A stretch of DNA of 64,000 nucleotides from Orthosia cruda (lineage: Eukaryota; Arthropoda; Insecta; Lepidoptera; Noctuidae), in contig OZ059825.1 of NCBI GenBank assembly GCA_964057195.1, positions 3,348,001 to 3,412,000 of the forward strand, in the 5' to 3' direction. The translations under genes and the position numbers were made by a program. Below the pieces are notes generated by a model. The model saw only the letters and a list, made by a program, of their open reading frames with translations, was not told the origin of the DNA and made no database searches. Shown here in pieces: positions 1 to 11,576 of this stretch. Numbering within the stretch: the first letter of the stretch is position 1; each line of letters opens with the position of its first letter.

Positions 1-213
1 AGATATCGCTACCTAATCATCCTATAGACTCGAAAGCCGGCCGACGCGAACGGCGCCCGCGTTCTTTTGTCTTATTTATGTAGGTATTCCTTTAATAAAC
101 CTCAAACATGTGTTGTTATAATAAATAATGAATGCAAGTATTACATATGCCTATTTACGCATAAGTAGGAATAGATAAATAACAGCGCTCTGAGCTAAGA
201 ATATTAAAAAATA
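1..213. other. no recognisable feature
   Basis: AT-rich sequence with a short GC-richer patch near 35-60. I see no ORF, repeat family or RNA gene. Confidence 0.5.
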
Positions 214-509
214 ACCGGCCAAGTGTGAGTCGTACTCGCGCACGAAGGGTTCCGTACCATTATCGCAAAAAACGGCAAAAAAATCACGTTTGTTGTATGG
301 GAGCCCCACTTAAATATATATTTTACTATGTTTTTAGTATTTGTTGTTATAGCGGCAACAGAAATACATAATCTGTGAAAATTTCAACTGTCTAGCTATC
401 ACGGTTCATGAGATACAGCCTGGTGACAGACAGAGAGACAGACAGACGGACCGCGGAGTCTTAGTAATAGGGTCCCGTTTTTACCCTTAGAGTACGGAAC
501 CCTAAAAAC
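214..509 (+). repeat. dispersed repeat, 'accggccaagtgtgagtcg' family
   Basis: Begins with accggccaagtgtgagtcg and ends with tacggaaccctaaaaa; the internal gggttccgta forms a short inverted match to the 3' end. A close full-length copy lies at 53228-53512, and related copies in the opposite orientation lie at 32398-33300 and 62614-63225. The family is very common in Lepidoptera. It has no coding capacity here, so it is non-autonomous; its class is not settled from sequence alone. Confidence 0.75.
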
Positions 510-1225
510 AAGAATTTTGAATAAACATTTATTTTGTTATGTTCTTACTTTATAGATTATCATTCATCTGTTTAAAAAATATAAATTTAAACTTGATAAA
601 GTTGTGTAGGGTGACTATAATTGTACTATCGACTGAACGAAAAACAAAAAATACAATAATGGTAATCAGAAAACATAGTGTCAAAGATCCACACTAAACA
701 CGCTTATTTCCTTATTTTTTTTTTAGTATTTCTTTCTGAAAATTGATGGCAAAAGGCGTTTTTTACTTGATCGTCGTGGTTCTGTAAATATTTTGCAGTT
801 TATTAGGAAGTCGATTAGCTAGCTAGTTATCAAAGTTTTTTGGAACCTCCCTAGGGTAAGGGTCACTGAAGTCCAGATAAAAATCCCAGAATAATAAAAT
901 AAACTAGAACGAATTTGGCTTTTTAGTTTTAGTTTTTTGTCAAAGGAATTTTACAAAAAAATCCAGCAAAAACTGGACCGGGGGCATAAAGCCGCACTTG
1001 TGCAGGCAAGTCCAATCGCATGGTCACCCTACCCTGCGTGAGCCCAACTGGCCGAACTAACGTCACAGTAAGTAAAGAGGAGCAATGTAGGTAAGTCTTA
1101 GCGGCGTCCTTGAGATAATTACCTACGCCCGCTTTGTCTCATGACATGAATAAACAAACGAAAAAAACAAAGCTTCGTAAGTTGATGAATAGGTAGGTAG
1201 GTAGGTAAATACTAATTTATACAAA
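510..1225. other. no gene seen
   Basis: AT-rich DNA with a moderately GC-richer stretch at about 970-1090. A short (tagg)n microsatellite lies at about 1189-1206. No coding segment recognised. Confidence 0.45.
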
Positions 1226-1557
1226 ACTAGATGTCCCCCGCGGCTTCGCTCCCGTCATCTGGCTACCTAACCTAATCTACCTACCTACCTACCCTACCCT
1301 ATCTAGCTACCTACTCTACAATACATACATGATACGCAACGCACGCAACGGAAGCTCTCAAAAAGGAATATTTTGCCCGTTTTTGCAAAAAACAACATTT
1401 ATGCTCCGCTCCTACTGGTCGTAGCGTGATGTCTCTTTAGCTTAAAACCTTCCTCAATAAATGGACACAAAAAATATTTTTCAATTCCAACCAGTAGTTC
1501 CTGAGATTAGCGCGTTCAAACAAACAAACTCTTCAGCTTTATAATATTAGTATAGAT
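1226..1557 (+). repeat. non-autonomous retroposon ending 'gctttataatattagtatag'
   Basis: Starts ctagatgtcccccgcggctt and ends in the tail motif gctttataatattagtatag. A full-length relative is at 31621-31942; 45220-45403 and 56044-56236 carry the same terminal logic. The interior holds (ctac)n microsatellite runs at about 1270-1315. There is no ORF, consistent with a short dispersed lepidopteran retroposon. Confidence 0.65.
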
Positions 1558-2394
1558 ATACTAAGGTACGTATTAATTTAACTTATTGTATTATGTCATT
1601 GGGAAATAGGTACTTCCTGTGAGAAACATCCCAACGTTCTGAGACCATGTCGGCAACCGAACCATATAGTAAATAATAACAAAGTCCGTAAACAACGCAA
1701 AGTTCGTAAGAAATAGATTACTCAATACCAAAGTTCAAATCACAAGGCAAATGTAAATCCAAGTTCATAGCATAAGTCAATAGTGTCAGAAATATTAAAA
1801 TAAGTACAATTTAGAAAATAAATAAACACGCACGTAAAACATAGTAAAGTAATATTCTAATACTGACAACAAACAATCGACAGAACAGTAGTACAACAAG
1901 CAGTGAAACACCCCCGAATCATACCCGAAGTGCCCCGAACAAACCCCGTACGAACGATACACAAATACAACCGTGAGCAGTGCGACCACGCACACATTGA
2001 TATTTGCTTGACGCGACAGCAATACTAGCTTTTGAAAATGTGTGATAAATTTGATGTGTTCCGTAATACCAAAAATTATGAATGAAAACCAAATGTTTAA
2101 AAAAAAAATGGTTCGATTATTTGTAATTTGATAATATGAGCTATGTTCCTACTACGACATTATTATAGATATTGTTTATTATAATACAGAAATATCAAAA
2201 CGAAAACATGTCATTTACGCTGTAAAAATATACAAAATGGAATTCGCTAAAACTTCATTTTAGTTAAGAATTTAGAAAAAAAGAAGACGTAGGAATCTAG
2301 ATAAATACTGTCTCAATCCGAATATCATCATAATATGGTGGCGATATGCTAAAATTACAAATAATTTTGGTATTACGATTGTATGGACAATTCA
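1558..2394. other. no supported gene; one weak minus-strand ORF
   Basis: The minus strand is open at 1795-2022 (75 codons, cysteine- and tyrosine-rich, hydrophobic start), but its first codon is TTG, with no ATG, no homology I recognise and no clear splice partner. The rest is AT-rich sequence. Confidence 0.3.
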
Positions 2395-2570
2395 TGCTAC
2401 GCCGCGCTCTTAAGGATGACTGCCGGGATAAAAACAATCCTATATCCTTTCCAGCGTCTCAAACTATTTCTGTACCAAATTTCATCTTAATCGGTTCAGC
2501 GATTTAGCGTGAAAAGGTAACAGACAGAAAGAGATACTTATTTACTTTCGCATTTAAAATATTATTATGG
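2395..2570 (+). repeat. fragment of a lepidopteran retroposon
   Basis: Contains the typical internal phrase for this class: 'tcctatatcctttccagcg', then 'accaaatttcatc' and 'cggttcagcgatttagcgtg', followed by an AT-rich end with aaaatattattatgga. It is truncated and without coding capacity. Confidence 0.5.
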
Positions 2571-3159
2571 ATGGATTTGAATTGTAAAAAATAATACAAA
2601 ATGTGTGATTTTTCATTATTGTTTTGGTATATTTTTGGTGGTTGAATCATGCAGGCAATTTTTATTTCATTTTTCAAAAAAAAAAGAATATCACGGTGGC
2701 AACACGAGTAGTGTGTACAAAATAAACTACTCGTATCTATGTTGCACATCTGCCGCCCGTATCCAACACACCATAATTATGTGCGACACGTCAACGTCCA
2801 ACATTACGCACTTTTATTACTACCAACAGTACCTACCAACATAGGGGCGAGCTTTGTACCAACACTGCTATTCTGCTAACATAGTTAAAATGAAAACATG
2901 CACATGTTTTTTATTGTTTATATTTTGTTGAATATTCATTGTTTGAGCAAAATATTGATAGTATTACGAAAGTTTGTGATTTTGGGGGAAATGTGTGTAA
3001 ATCATTATAATATTGTGTTAGTGTTATAATAGGTCCATTGTTGGTCGAATAATTTGTTTTGAGAGATGATATTTTATTATCGCTTTGTTGCTCTAGTGGT
3101 TGCAAGCTCTACCACATGATACATGATATTCAGGATTCAATAATTCTAGACTAGCGTTG
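2571..3159. other. no gene seen
   Basis: AT-rich stretch with only short, low-complexity open frames on both strands (for example 2605-2844 plus and 2911-3105 minus) that have no recognisable motif. Confidence 0.4.
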
Positions 3160-3275
3160 TGTTCATCATCATCATCAGCATATTAATATGCCCACTGCTG
3201 AGATATAGATCTCCTCTCTGTGAGAGGGAATGTTGGTGGATGGCTTGTGGAATTTTTGGTTCTAGGACATGCGTT
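3160..3275 (-). mobile_element. SINE 3' fragment (tgatgatg-tailed)
   Basis: Reads 'catcatcatcatcagc' then a diverged 'cccactgctgagatatag' and 'tcctctctgtgagaggg'. This is the reverse complement of the tail of the SINE family at 8266-8450, 14485-15165, 27565-27750 and elsewhere. It lacks the tRNA-like head, so it is 5' truncated. Confidence 0.65.
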
Positions 3276-3405
3276 GTGTTATTAGAGTTATTTATTCCCT
3301 TTGAAGTCAGTCAGTAGCCGTCTGGAAATTGGAAATGTACCTGGTTAGTGGCTATTGGGTCGCTGGATCAGATTTAACTGGTGAAATGTCAGTGAAGTGT
3401 GTCTA

Positions 3406-3545
3406 TAGAATAGAATAGAATATACTTTATTGTACACCATAAAAAATATACACATTTACAAGAAATCTTATTTATTACAAAGGCGGTCTTCTCGCTGACA
3501 GCGATATCTACCAGAGAACCTTTGGATGGACAAAAAAAGGTGTAC
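3406..3545 (-). mobile_element. LINE 3' end with (TTCTA)n tail
   Basis: On the minus strand it runs through 'ggttctctggtagatatcgc' and 'gtgtatattttttatggtg' to 'caataaagtatattctattc'. This is a LINE 3' untranslated end with an AATAAA and a short microsatellite tail, common in Lepidoptera. No coding part is left. A scrap of the same tail appears near 20930-20953. Confidence 0.6.
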
Positions 3546-4403
3546 ATTAAAAAAATACAATATTATATTACTATAATAAATAATATATACATAAACTTAT
3601 ATATATTTATACAAATATAAAGTTATATATAAACATACATATGACATGAAATTCATAGAAAGAGATAGAGAAAAAAAGAAAAAGGGTAAGGGGCTATAAG
3701 TAGGTACTATGGTCAGTTCAATGTTTTGATATTATTCATAGATGTCGTAAATAATAACAGTAATCATTTTAATCCGCATTCTGTTTCGAAAGCTAATATG
3801 AGTATTATGGCTGAACTTTTGTCCAGTTCCCATTAGTCCAGCTGAACGGTTATCCCAGCATCCTATTGAGGGATTTACTAATCTGCTTGACCCTTAGGTA
3901 CAATAATACAGCACCATAGTGATAATTATTCGTAATTCCCATTCAGTTTCTCATTCACTGCGTATTTTGTTATAGTAAGCTTATAATTGAATTACGTCAA
4001 CTCTGTGCGTAAATTTTGCGTCTATTTTGATATCGGTCCTTCAACCGGAAAAGCCGATTATTACCTTTATCGATCTATCTTTGGTATTTTCAACGCTCAA
4101 ACTATTGGCTTTTGGTTTTTGTATAGCAGCTACCCAGTGCTTGCAAGCATGGATGCTTAGTATGAAGTTAACGTTCAAAAGAAGAGATTCACTGATATTG
4201 AGTACGACCTGGCAAAAATAATGAAATACCCATACATTTGACAAAGGATCACCTAGGAATCATTATTTTGTAAGCCTATCATGGGATGAATTTTCAGAAA
4301 TCTCTATATGTTCCTTGGCTTCGTTGAAAAATTCATGCATATTTTCTGCTTTCTAGACCCAGTGGTTTAGTAAATACGTTGTCTCATCATCATTTTACTG
4401 CCC
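3546..4403. other. no gene seen
   Basis: AT-rich sequence including a TATA-like run at about 3580-3640. Short opposing open frames at 4027-4244 show no domain signature and are likely chance. Confidence 0.4.
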
Positions 4404-4665
4404 TTGTCCCATGTTACTTGTGGTCGGCGGAACACGTTTTCTTCCATACCAACCTGTTCCCCGTCACGCTATCACGGACTCCCTTTTCTTTCATATCACT
4501 CCTCACACTATCCATCTTTTCTATGGCCGTCCTCTTTTAGTAACATGCGTTTCGTCCCTCCTCATCACATGACCATACCAGGACAAACGGTTTCCTTTCA
4601 ACTTTTCTGTCACTGGTGCCACTTTCAAACTTCCTGTAATATACTAATTTCTCACTTTATCTATT
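4404..4665 (-). mobile_element. RTE-like LINE, C-terminal fragment of ORF2
   Basis: Translating the minus strand gives, with stops, 'SLKVAPVTEKLKGNRLSWYG' then 'HVMRRDETHVTKR' and 'GRP', the thumb and C-terminal region found in RTE-type LINE polyproteins. The same block, better preserved, is at 58484-59086 minus. Several in-frame stops and missing flanking domains mark it as a dead 5'-truncated copy. Confidence 0.8.
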
Positions 4666-5462
4666 CTGTACATACGTTGTCAATCAGTGTATAAATAAAC
4701 TTCAAAATGAATTGAATGAATCCTATAATCATAACATCAAAACTGTCATTTTTCTTCACCTCAAGTATACCTTCAAGTAAATATTGCAGCGCTCCAGGGG
4801 TAGGTAGTAAAGAACGATATCGGATGAAACGTCACACGACGTGCACCTGGGTTAAACGTGACCTAGATTTCAGGCAGTCTTACAGTGAAAAAGCTTAAAG
4901 CCTTTTAAGGTTGTCTAGGACAAGGGCTGTAGCGTCGCTTGCAAAAATTATTTAATGTCTCGGGCGTTGCCGTTGTCAAGTTAGTTAATTCGTATGCTTA
5001 TTTATTTAGGTTCCAATATGTCTACTTCTTCCACACTTCTCTATTATATATCGTCTTAGTATTCAACTTTCTATCGCCTGGTCTTTTCATTAGAATATTC
5101 ATTAGTTCAGTATATTAGTATCATTTTGAATTTCATCTTCTTCAATCGTGACAATCTAAGAAGTCCGATGGCGTTTATCATTTTACTTGCCACGATAACT
5201 TTGTACGTAAGAAATTGCAAAACCAAATTCATAATCCTAATTAATTCTACGTTACCCATACACTTATAACAAAGAGTATCATTCGTAAGCATCAAGTTTA
5301 ATTATTTTAAGTATTTCTATAGTTGTCAAATCTGACTTCTTAGGTTGTTAGGACTATATGAAAATATAATATCTAGGAGTATCTACCTTACATCAAATTT
5401 TATTATTTCTGCATAGTTAGCGAAGAATCTTAAAGACAACCGTTAACTTTCAAATATGATTT
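4666..5462. other. no gene seen
   Basis: AT-rich DNA leading into the tandem array. I recognised neither coding sequence nor a repeat family. Confidence 0.4.
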
Positions 5463-7200
5463 CGTTGCACGAAAGAAAAACAATAGCATGAATTATTTAA
5501 AAGACGGAATTATTACTATTTTTGTTTGAAATTACACAGTGTTTAAAATCATAAATCAAACGACAATCAACACCAAATTCGCGAACCACAGCCTAAAAAA
5601 TAACAGATTGCCGATAAGGTAACACGAAGTCGCTCCACCTGTGACAATCGTAATTGTTCACTTATCAATATCCGACAAGTGATCTCTGCAACTAGAGTAA
5701 ATTAGAAGTATCTTAATAAAACTATGTGCCTAAAAAGAAGAGAAAATCACAAATTTTAAGTATTATTTTATTGCACAAAAGAAAACCATAAATTGTATTG
5801 TAAATGTCACCCAATCATTGCAGAAACACCGTAAGTTTTATAATTAATCGCGTGAGATTGTGAACTGTTTCTTCCGAATAAGGCACAGATATATTGGATT
5901 TGGATGGGGTATTTGAAATTATCTGTTTAGAATATATCGAGGTTTTGTAACTTCACACGATTTTTTACAAACTTACGGTGCTTGCAATAATCCGGTGACA
6001 TATACGAGACAAAATCATTAATTATACCCTACGTTTAGTCCCTAAAAATCTTATACAATCATCAAGATCATATTATATATTGTTCACTTATCTACAATCT
6101 AGCACGTGCGCACTGCAATTAAGAAACTAGAGTATCTAGAAGTATCCTCATAATTGCAAAATATTGTGTCTTGGAGAGCATAGAGAGCGGCAAAATTCAG
6201 GTCCTTTTAAAAACTATATCTTTGCACAGAAGAGACACCATAACCTGTATTGTATACGGTGCAAAATCATATTTTGTCTCTATTTTTATAACTAAAAAAT
6301 TTACACAATCATTAAAATCACAAATTACCACAAAATTCGCGAACCACAGCATAACAAATAACAGATTGACGATAAACCCTCACGCAATCGTTCCAGCTGT
6401 GACAATAATATTTTTCACTTATTTACACTCACTGCAACTAAGAAACTAGAGTATCTAGAAGTATCCTAACACACATGTCTCTCTCTCATCTATAAAAGCC
6501 GGAGAATGTGTCATACTTGCAATAAATATTTTGTTGCACAAATACTCGTACAAACCATAACCTGTATTGTAAATGTCACTGCAAGATTTTTCAATAAACG
6601 GCGTTTGCAATAATCCAGTAACCTATACGCGACAAGTTCATTCATTACTCCCTACTTTTATTCCCTAAATAATTTACACTATCATTAAAATCATAAATCA
6701 ACCGACAATCAACACATAATTTGGAAACCACAGCTTAACAAATAGCAGATTGCTGATAAAGCAACACGCAATCGTTCCAGCTGTGACAATCATAATTGTT
6801 CACTTATCTACAATATCAGACACGTGTGACTAATATCTACAACTAACACACTAGAATTTCTTAAAGTATACAAAATAAAAGTTTCTGTCTTTGCGTTGTA
6901 AGTGAAGATACTCACAGACATTCAGATATTTTTTCGTTGCACAAACGAGAGCCCATAGCCTGTATTGTACAAGAGGTAAAGTCGTAATTTATTCCCCATT
7001 TTGGTCCCTAAAAGTTATAATAAATAAATAAAAAGTAATACAATCATTAAAATCACAAACCAACCGCCAATTTACATAAAATTCGCGAACCACAGTCAGT
7101 AACAAATGACAGATTGCCGATAAAATAACAAGCAGTCGCTCCAGCTGTGACAATCATAATTGTTCACTTATCTACAATCTGGCACGTGCACTGCAAATAT
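5463..7200 (+). repeat. degenerate tandem array of ~300-450 bp units
   Basis: Five diverged units start near 5463, 5770, 6221, 6531 and 6937, each opening with a variant of 'gttgcacaaa.ga' followed by 'ccata.cctgtattg'. A second conserved block reads 'ccagctgtgacaatcataat' plus 'tgttcacttatctacaat' and recurs near 5640, 6390, 6780 and 7145 (shortened near 6080). A third block, 'actagagtatctagaagtat', recurs near 5690, 6130 and 6450. CACGTG boxes sit at 6103, 6821 and 7183. Unit length varies through indels. A lone diverged relative is at 13885-14100. Confidence 0.75.
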
Positions 7201-8265
7201 TGCGTTATTGCCATTGCAATTATTTTACACTGTGGCCCCGTAGGTTGCTGTGGTTACTATATTGCAAATACGAATTGATTAATTTTAATTGTGTTTCTGT
7301 TTGCGGTTTGTGGCACTTTTGATAGAGAGCTGGAAAGCTTTTATTTTTAGTAGTTTGCAAGGAGAGTCATGACGCAATAGATTCCAGAAGATGGAAGGTA
7401 GGAAGGCAGCGTTAAGGATGACCCAGAAAGAGGTGGAGAAATAACTTGGATGTGTGGACACTATGATGGTTTGTTCGAGACCCATGGGTAAAGAGTACCA
7501 AGAAAGAATTACCCAGCTGAGGGACAGCAGATACAAAAACACTCGTTATGATGAAGCGTAATATTGTGTGGAAAGCACCTGATTTGTATTGGTTGGTTTA
7601 AATCGGTAAACAATCAGTGAATTATGGATTTCAAGTTGAGGCAGATTGCTTCGGATGATTTAAATAGACGACGAGACACTATGGCAACACTCTAACACCA
7701 TTAAAGGAAACAGTGATGCGATCTTTAAGCTGACTTAAATATTGCATGACCGTCAACAGATAACTGTTGCATGAAGATCTAAAACAAAAAAAAAAAAACT
7801 AACGCTAAAGAACAAACATCACCACGCAATTTGAAAACACGATAAAAAACAATGGCAAACAAAATGTCATATTAAAATTTTCACTTTTCAATGCGCAAGA
7901 TAATTTGTCTCCGAATATTAATTTAACATTAAATTGGACAGCTGTCATAAGGCACGAGCCGCAATCGAATGAAATTAACTAATTACGAATATGTACGCGT
8001 TTAAAAATCCATCAGTGGTCCATCGGAGTGCTTCAGTCATTATTGTCATTAAAAACTGTCCACATGTCGTTCGCCGGCGTGCGTTACTGTTTTTAGGGTA
8101 ATGATTCAGTAAAGGCGAAAGCGGATAACACTTTTTCAAGGGCGATTTTAAATGGGAAATGGTTCTTGTGTGCCTATTGTGTGATTTTGATTTTAGATAA
8201 ATATTTAGCCCTTGGTAAAAATAACCCAGTAATTATAGGTAAGCGTTTAAACCCTAATAATGTTA
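7201..8265. other. no gene seen
   Basis: Mostly single-copy-looking AT-rich sequence. A minus-strand frame at 7285-7542 (85 codons) is hydrophobic but has no recognised domain. A moderately GC-richer stretch at 7940-8100 could be regulatory, but nothing specific supports this. Confidence 0.35.
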
Positions 8266-8450
8266 GTGCTCTTAAAACGGTGAAGGAAAACATCGTAATG
8301 AAACTGGCATATCTTAGAACAAAAACGACATGTGACAGACCAATCCGCAATGGGCCCGCGTAGTGGATTAAGGCCCATTCCCTCTCACAGAGAAGAGGCC
8401 TGTGGTCCAGCAGTGGGAACATTAAAAAAAGGCAGGTGATGATGATGAAG
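8266..8450 (+). mobile_element. tRNA-type SINE, 3' two-thirds
   Basis: Runs from 'gctcttaaaacggtgaagga' through 'gcccgcgtagtggattaagg' and 'cagcagtgggaacatt' to a tgatgatgatg tail, the body of the SINE family found at 14485, 27565, 41727, 56325 and 61681. The Pol III head with its B box is missing here. Confidence 0.75.
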
Positions 8451-8644
8451 TATTTACAAAAAATACCTACCAGGAAGATCTATTTTAGGTTAAAAGAAGA
8501 GTACCACTTAATTATATAATCTTGATTCATTTATATTTGTTTAATTCCGCTTATAAGAAGAGCCTGTGTTTGCCATCGATACGCTAAGAAAATGAAGAAG
8601 ACTTACGCTAACGAAGATAAAAGCCTAAATAAGTAAGTAATAGA

Positions 8645-8895
8645 CCCGCAAGAGAACCAGGGTTACCGACATAGACCGAAGAATTGCCAAACTTAAGTGG
8701 CAGTGGGCAGGGCACATTGCTCGCAGAACGGATGGCCGATGGGGCAGAAAAGTTCTGGAGTGGCGACCGCGCACCGGAAGACGCTGCGTTGGAAGGCCTT
8801 CCACCAGGTGGACCGCGCTGAATGTGGCGACGCATGAGTGAGGCCTATGTCCAGCAGTAGACGTCTTTCGGCTGATATGATGATAATGATGATGA
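8645..8895 (+). mobile_element. RTE-like LINE 3' end
   Basis: Plus-strand translation contains 'RRIAKLKWQWAGHIARRTDG' followed by 'RWGRKVLEWRPRTGRR', then 'CVGRPSTRWT', the extreme C-terminus of a very abundant lepidopteran LINE. It is followed by the typical 3' end 'agacgtctttcggctga' and a (tgatga)n tail. Part of the last coding segment is deleted. It is a 5'-truncated dead copy; sister copies are at 11161-11456, 27255-27360 and 54685-55165. Confidence 0.85.
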
Positions 8896-9466
8896 AATTA
8901 ATTCAGCCCGGAGTCCGAATTTGTGTTCGGTTGATGGCATTAGGCTTGCTCCATGGGACTTAAACATAACTAAGTTATTAGAGTTTTTAGAAATTCAGAC
9001 GTGATGATGTGTTGTGTTATACCAACTTTTTAGTAATGTAAAAATGCTTTCCGCTCATGCCATAACCACTTCACTAAACCCTCTTCCTAACACCACATTT
9101 TATTAACGACAAAGGTAGCATGCACTTGTCAGCCGCGGCCTCACAAATTGGGCATTTTTATTGTGCTATAAACCATACAGAACACGCGTTTAAAATTTTA
9201 CTCTATACAGAGTTTTGTTCGACTCCTTTTTGTTTTGTTTTGCTGTGAGGCTGGTTAGGTTAAAATTTGGAAACGGTGTGGTTATTTTTGTAATGGTATT
9301 TGGAGGTTTGGGATAAATCGTGTTCTATGGCAATAAGCCGAAGATTAAAGATTTTGAAACAACACAGCTCAAGAAGTAGGTATATATCCTATTCTTGAAC
9401 AAAGAAAAGATCAATATCATTTTAAACGCGCGACGTTCAATTATTTCTGTGTTGTATTCTATTTTA
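8896..9466. other. no gene seen
   Basis: AT-rich stretch with no recognised repeat or coding segment. Confidence 0.4.
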
Positions 9467-9720
9467 TTAACCGACTTTCAAAAAAGGAGGAGGTTCTATG
9501 TTCGACTTCTTGTATGTTTTTTTTTATTTATTTCTTTTGTTTATGTTCACCGATATCTCCGTCAATTGTGGACCGACTTTGTTTTTTTTTTGTTGTAGTA
9601 TGTTCTGAAATTGGTCTCATTTTAATTTGGTGAAGATCTGATGAAGAACTTCGGAGATATACAACAGAACTCTTCAATAAATAAGGACAAATCTCTCGGG
9701 ATTGCTGCAATCGTATGTCT
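9467..9720 (+). repeat. 'aaccgactttcaaaaaagga' repeat fragment
   Basis: Starts aaccgactttcaaaaaagga and continues 'ggaggttctatgttcgac', a phrase widespread in lepidopteran genomes, then 'tcaccgatatctccgtcaat'. It contains no useful ORF and its boundaries are approximate. Confidence 0.5.
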
Positions 9721-9903
9721 GTTTATTGTTTACACCATTTCATAACATAACATCACGGCAGTACACTATAAGAGGTACGCAGATGTGTACAGTTCACCTT
9801 GGTACATTCTCATTTCGCCGGCTATGTTCATGGTATTCGGGTAATCTATTCTGGCATTATAAGTACCTACCTTACTAAAGGCAAGTTGCTTAATAGGTAC
9901 AAC

Positions 9904-10125
9904 ATAATAAAAAAACTTTTTTACAAAAATATTCTACCGACTTCCAACTAAAAACACTACAAAGTGAAAAATAACTTTCTTTTTCGAAGTCGGTGTCCAT
10001 AATGAAAATAAATGGTACCTACCAAAGACACCGACTTCGAAAAAGAAATTTTTTTTTCATTATGTAGTGTTTTTAGTTGGAAATCGGTAGATTTTTTTTG
10101 TAAAAAAGTTTTCTTATGATTATTT
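9904..10125. repeat. foldback (MITE-like) element, ~95-bp arms
   Basis: The left arm includes 'taccgacttccaactaaaaa' then 'cactacaaagtgaaaa' and 'tttcgaagtcggtgtc'. The right arm is its imperfect reverse complement, starting 'gacaccgacttcg' and ending 'cggtagattttttttg'. The central loop is about 30 bp, around 9998-10025. It has no coding capacity. A half-copy of the right arm lies at 15918-15996. Confidence 0.85.
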
Positions 10126-10228
10126 CGTTAGGCATGCGCTTGACCACTATCTCACCTGATGGTAAGCGATGATGTGGTCGACGTTGAAGCACGCTTGCCT
10201 AAAAGTAACCTGTTCAATCTTGTGTCTT
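10126..10228 (-). mobile_element. Jockey-like LINE, extreme 3' end
   Basis: The reverse strand encodes 'LLLGKRASTSTTSSLTIR' then a stop, followed by 'gatagtggtcaagcg'. This is the shared C-terminus and 3' UTR seen intact at 22771-22930 and 46320-46850. It directly abuts the foldback element to its left. Confidence 0.75.
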
Positions 10229-10719
10229 GTGTGTTTGTTTAGTCTTTTGTTCTTTTGGCTATACAATGGTTACATGTGGGGGTGTAATAACCTCCCTATA
10301 CACCTCACCTCTATCTAAGCCTTCGGGGAGTAGAGGTGTAATGTGTTACATTTGTTGAACTTCGGATATGAGCTGTTAATAACGCCCAAGATTCAAGTTT
10401 TCTTCATCTACATCATCATGAAACTCTCAGGACATTTAGTTAAATGTTTTAAAGTCTTATTCTTCATCTTCTTGTCTTATGGAAAATAGCTTTTTAACCA
10501 ATCCCTGGATTTCCTTTTGTATCGAAATCGATTTTTTTATCATAGAGTTTCATAAGAAAACTATTTCCCTAAACCTAACTCTCAGACTACTTAGTACTGA
10601 GATACTACAGCCTTGTCCCTAGAAAAACTTCTCCAATAAATCTAATATTTACTGGAAATGAAAAATAGCACTCTCACACGAGTAAACTCATACATCTAAC
10701 CACATAAAAAAACTTATAT
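10229..10719. other. no gene seen
   Basis: Contains a repeat-like phrase, 'cacctctatctaagccttcg' followed by 'gggagtagaggtg' (10307-10337), with weak self-complementarity. Otherwise AT-rich and unassigned. Confidence 0.35.
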
Positions 10720-11570
10720 GTGTTACTGTAAAAGCCCGAGCTACGGTAAAACCTACGATTTACCGGTAAAACGTAAGATTTACCAAGTCTTACATGTAAA
10801 AGTCCGAAATGATCTTCGATAAACGCTAATTTCGGTTTTTACTTGCAATTACGCGGAAAATCTTAGGATTTATCTCAGTGACTTTTTAGTGTTCATAAAT
10901 TGTCATGTCTATGACACACTATGAAACGAAATGATGAGAACAATTAAAGCCTGATTAATTTGCTTCACTTATTCATTCATTGACAGTAAAATACTAACAA
11001 GACTTTAACAGGAAATGTTTTAAAATCATGTTAGTTTTTTTTTAATCATGTTCTGAAATTACAGTTATTACATATTTTCAACATTTACAAGTTTCTGAGG
11101 GAAATCCTAAGATTTACCGTGTAATTGTTAGTTAAAGCCCAAAATAAACGATAATTATATGTCAGGAGGCCAAAGTTACCGACATAGCCCGAAGAATTGC
11201 AAAACTTAAATGGCAGTGGGCAGGGCACATTGCTCGCAGAACGGATGGCCGATGGGACCGAAAAGTTCTGGAATGGCGACCGCGAACCGGAAGACGATAC
11301 GTTGGAAGGGCTCCCACTATGTGGACCGATGACCTGGTTAAGGTTGCGCGAATGCACTAGATGCGAGATGCACGGGATCGGTCAATGTGGCGATGCCTGG
11401 GGGAGGCTTATGTCCAGCAGTGGACGTCTTTCGGCTGAAATGATGATGATGATGATATATCATTTCAGACTTTTACTAGTTAGACTTGGTAAATCAACTT
11501 GGTGATCTTGATAAATGAATTTACCAGTAAATTCCAGATTTTACCGTAGTTCAAGCTTTTACAGTAACAC
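10720..11570. repeat. large foldback element split by a LINE
   Basis: The ends are gtgttactgtaaaagc and its perfect reverse complement gcttttacagtaacac. The arms (10720-10877 and 11096-11570, minus the insertion) match imperfectly over about 160 bp, including the paired blocks 'aagtcttac' and 'tccgaaatgat'. Subterminal 'gatttacc' motifs repeat in both arms. A 5'-truncated RTE-like LINE (11161-11456) lies in the right arm. There is no transposase ORF and no convincing target duplication outside the termini. Confidence 0.8.
11161..11456 (+). mobile_element. RTE-like LINE 3' end nested in a foldback
   Basis: Encodes 'KVTDIARRIAKLKWQWAGHI' and 'ARRTDGRWDRKVLEWRPRTG', then 'DDLVKVARMH' in a shifted frame, ending with cttttggc-type 3' sequence 'gacgtctttcggctga' and (atg)n. 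It interrupts the right arm of the 10720-11570 foldback, and the flanks share only a weak 5-bp tatat. It is younger than the foldback it splits. Confidence 0.85.
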
Positions 11571-11576
11571 CACAAC

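Noticed and set aside
1795..2022. 75-codon minus ORF with a signal-peptide-like start
   Set aside because: The first codon is TTG; there is no ATG, no clear splice acceptor and no recognised family.
5463..7200. Cluster of tandem genes or exons
   Set aside because: No frame is shared between units; divergence is by indels in all frames.
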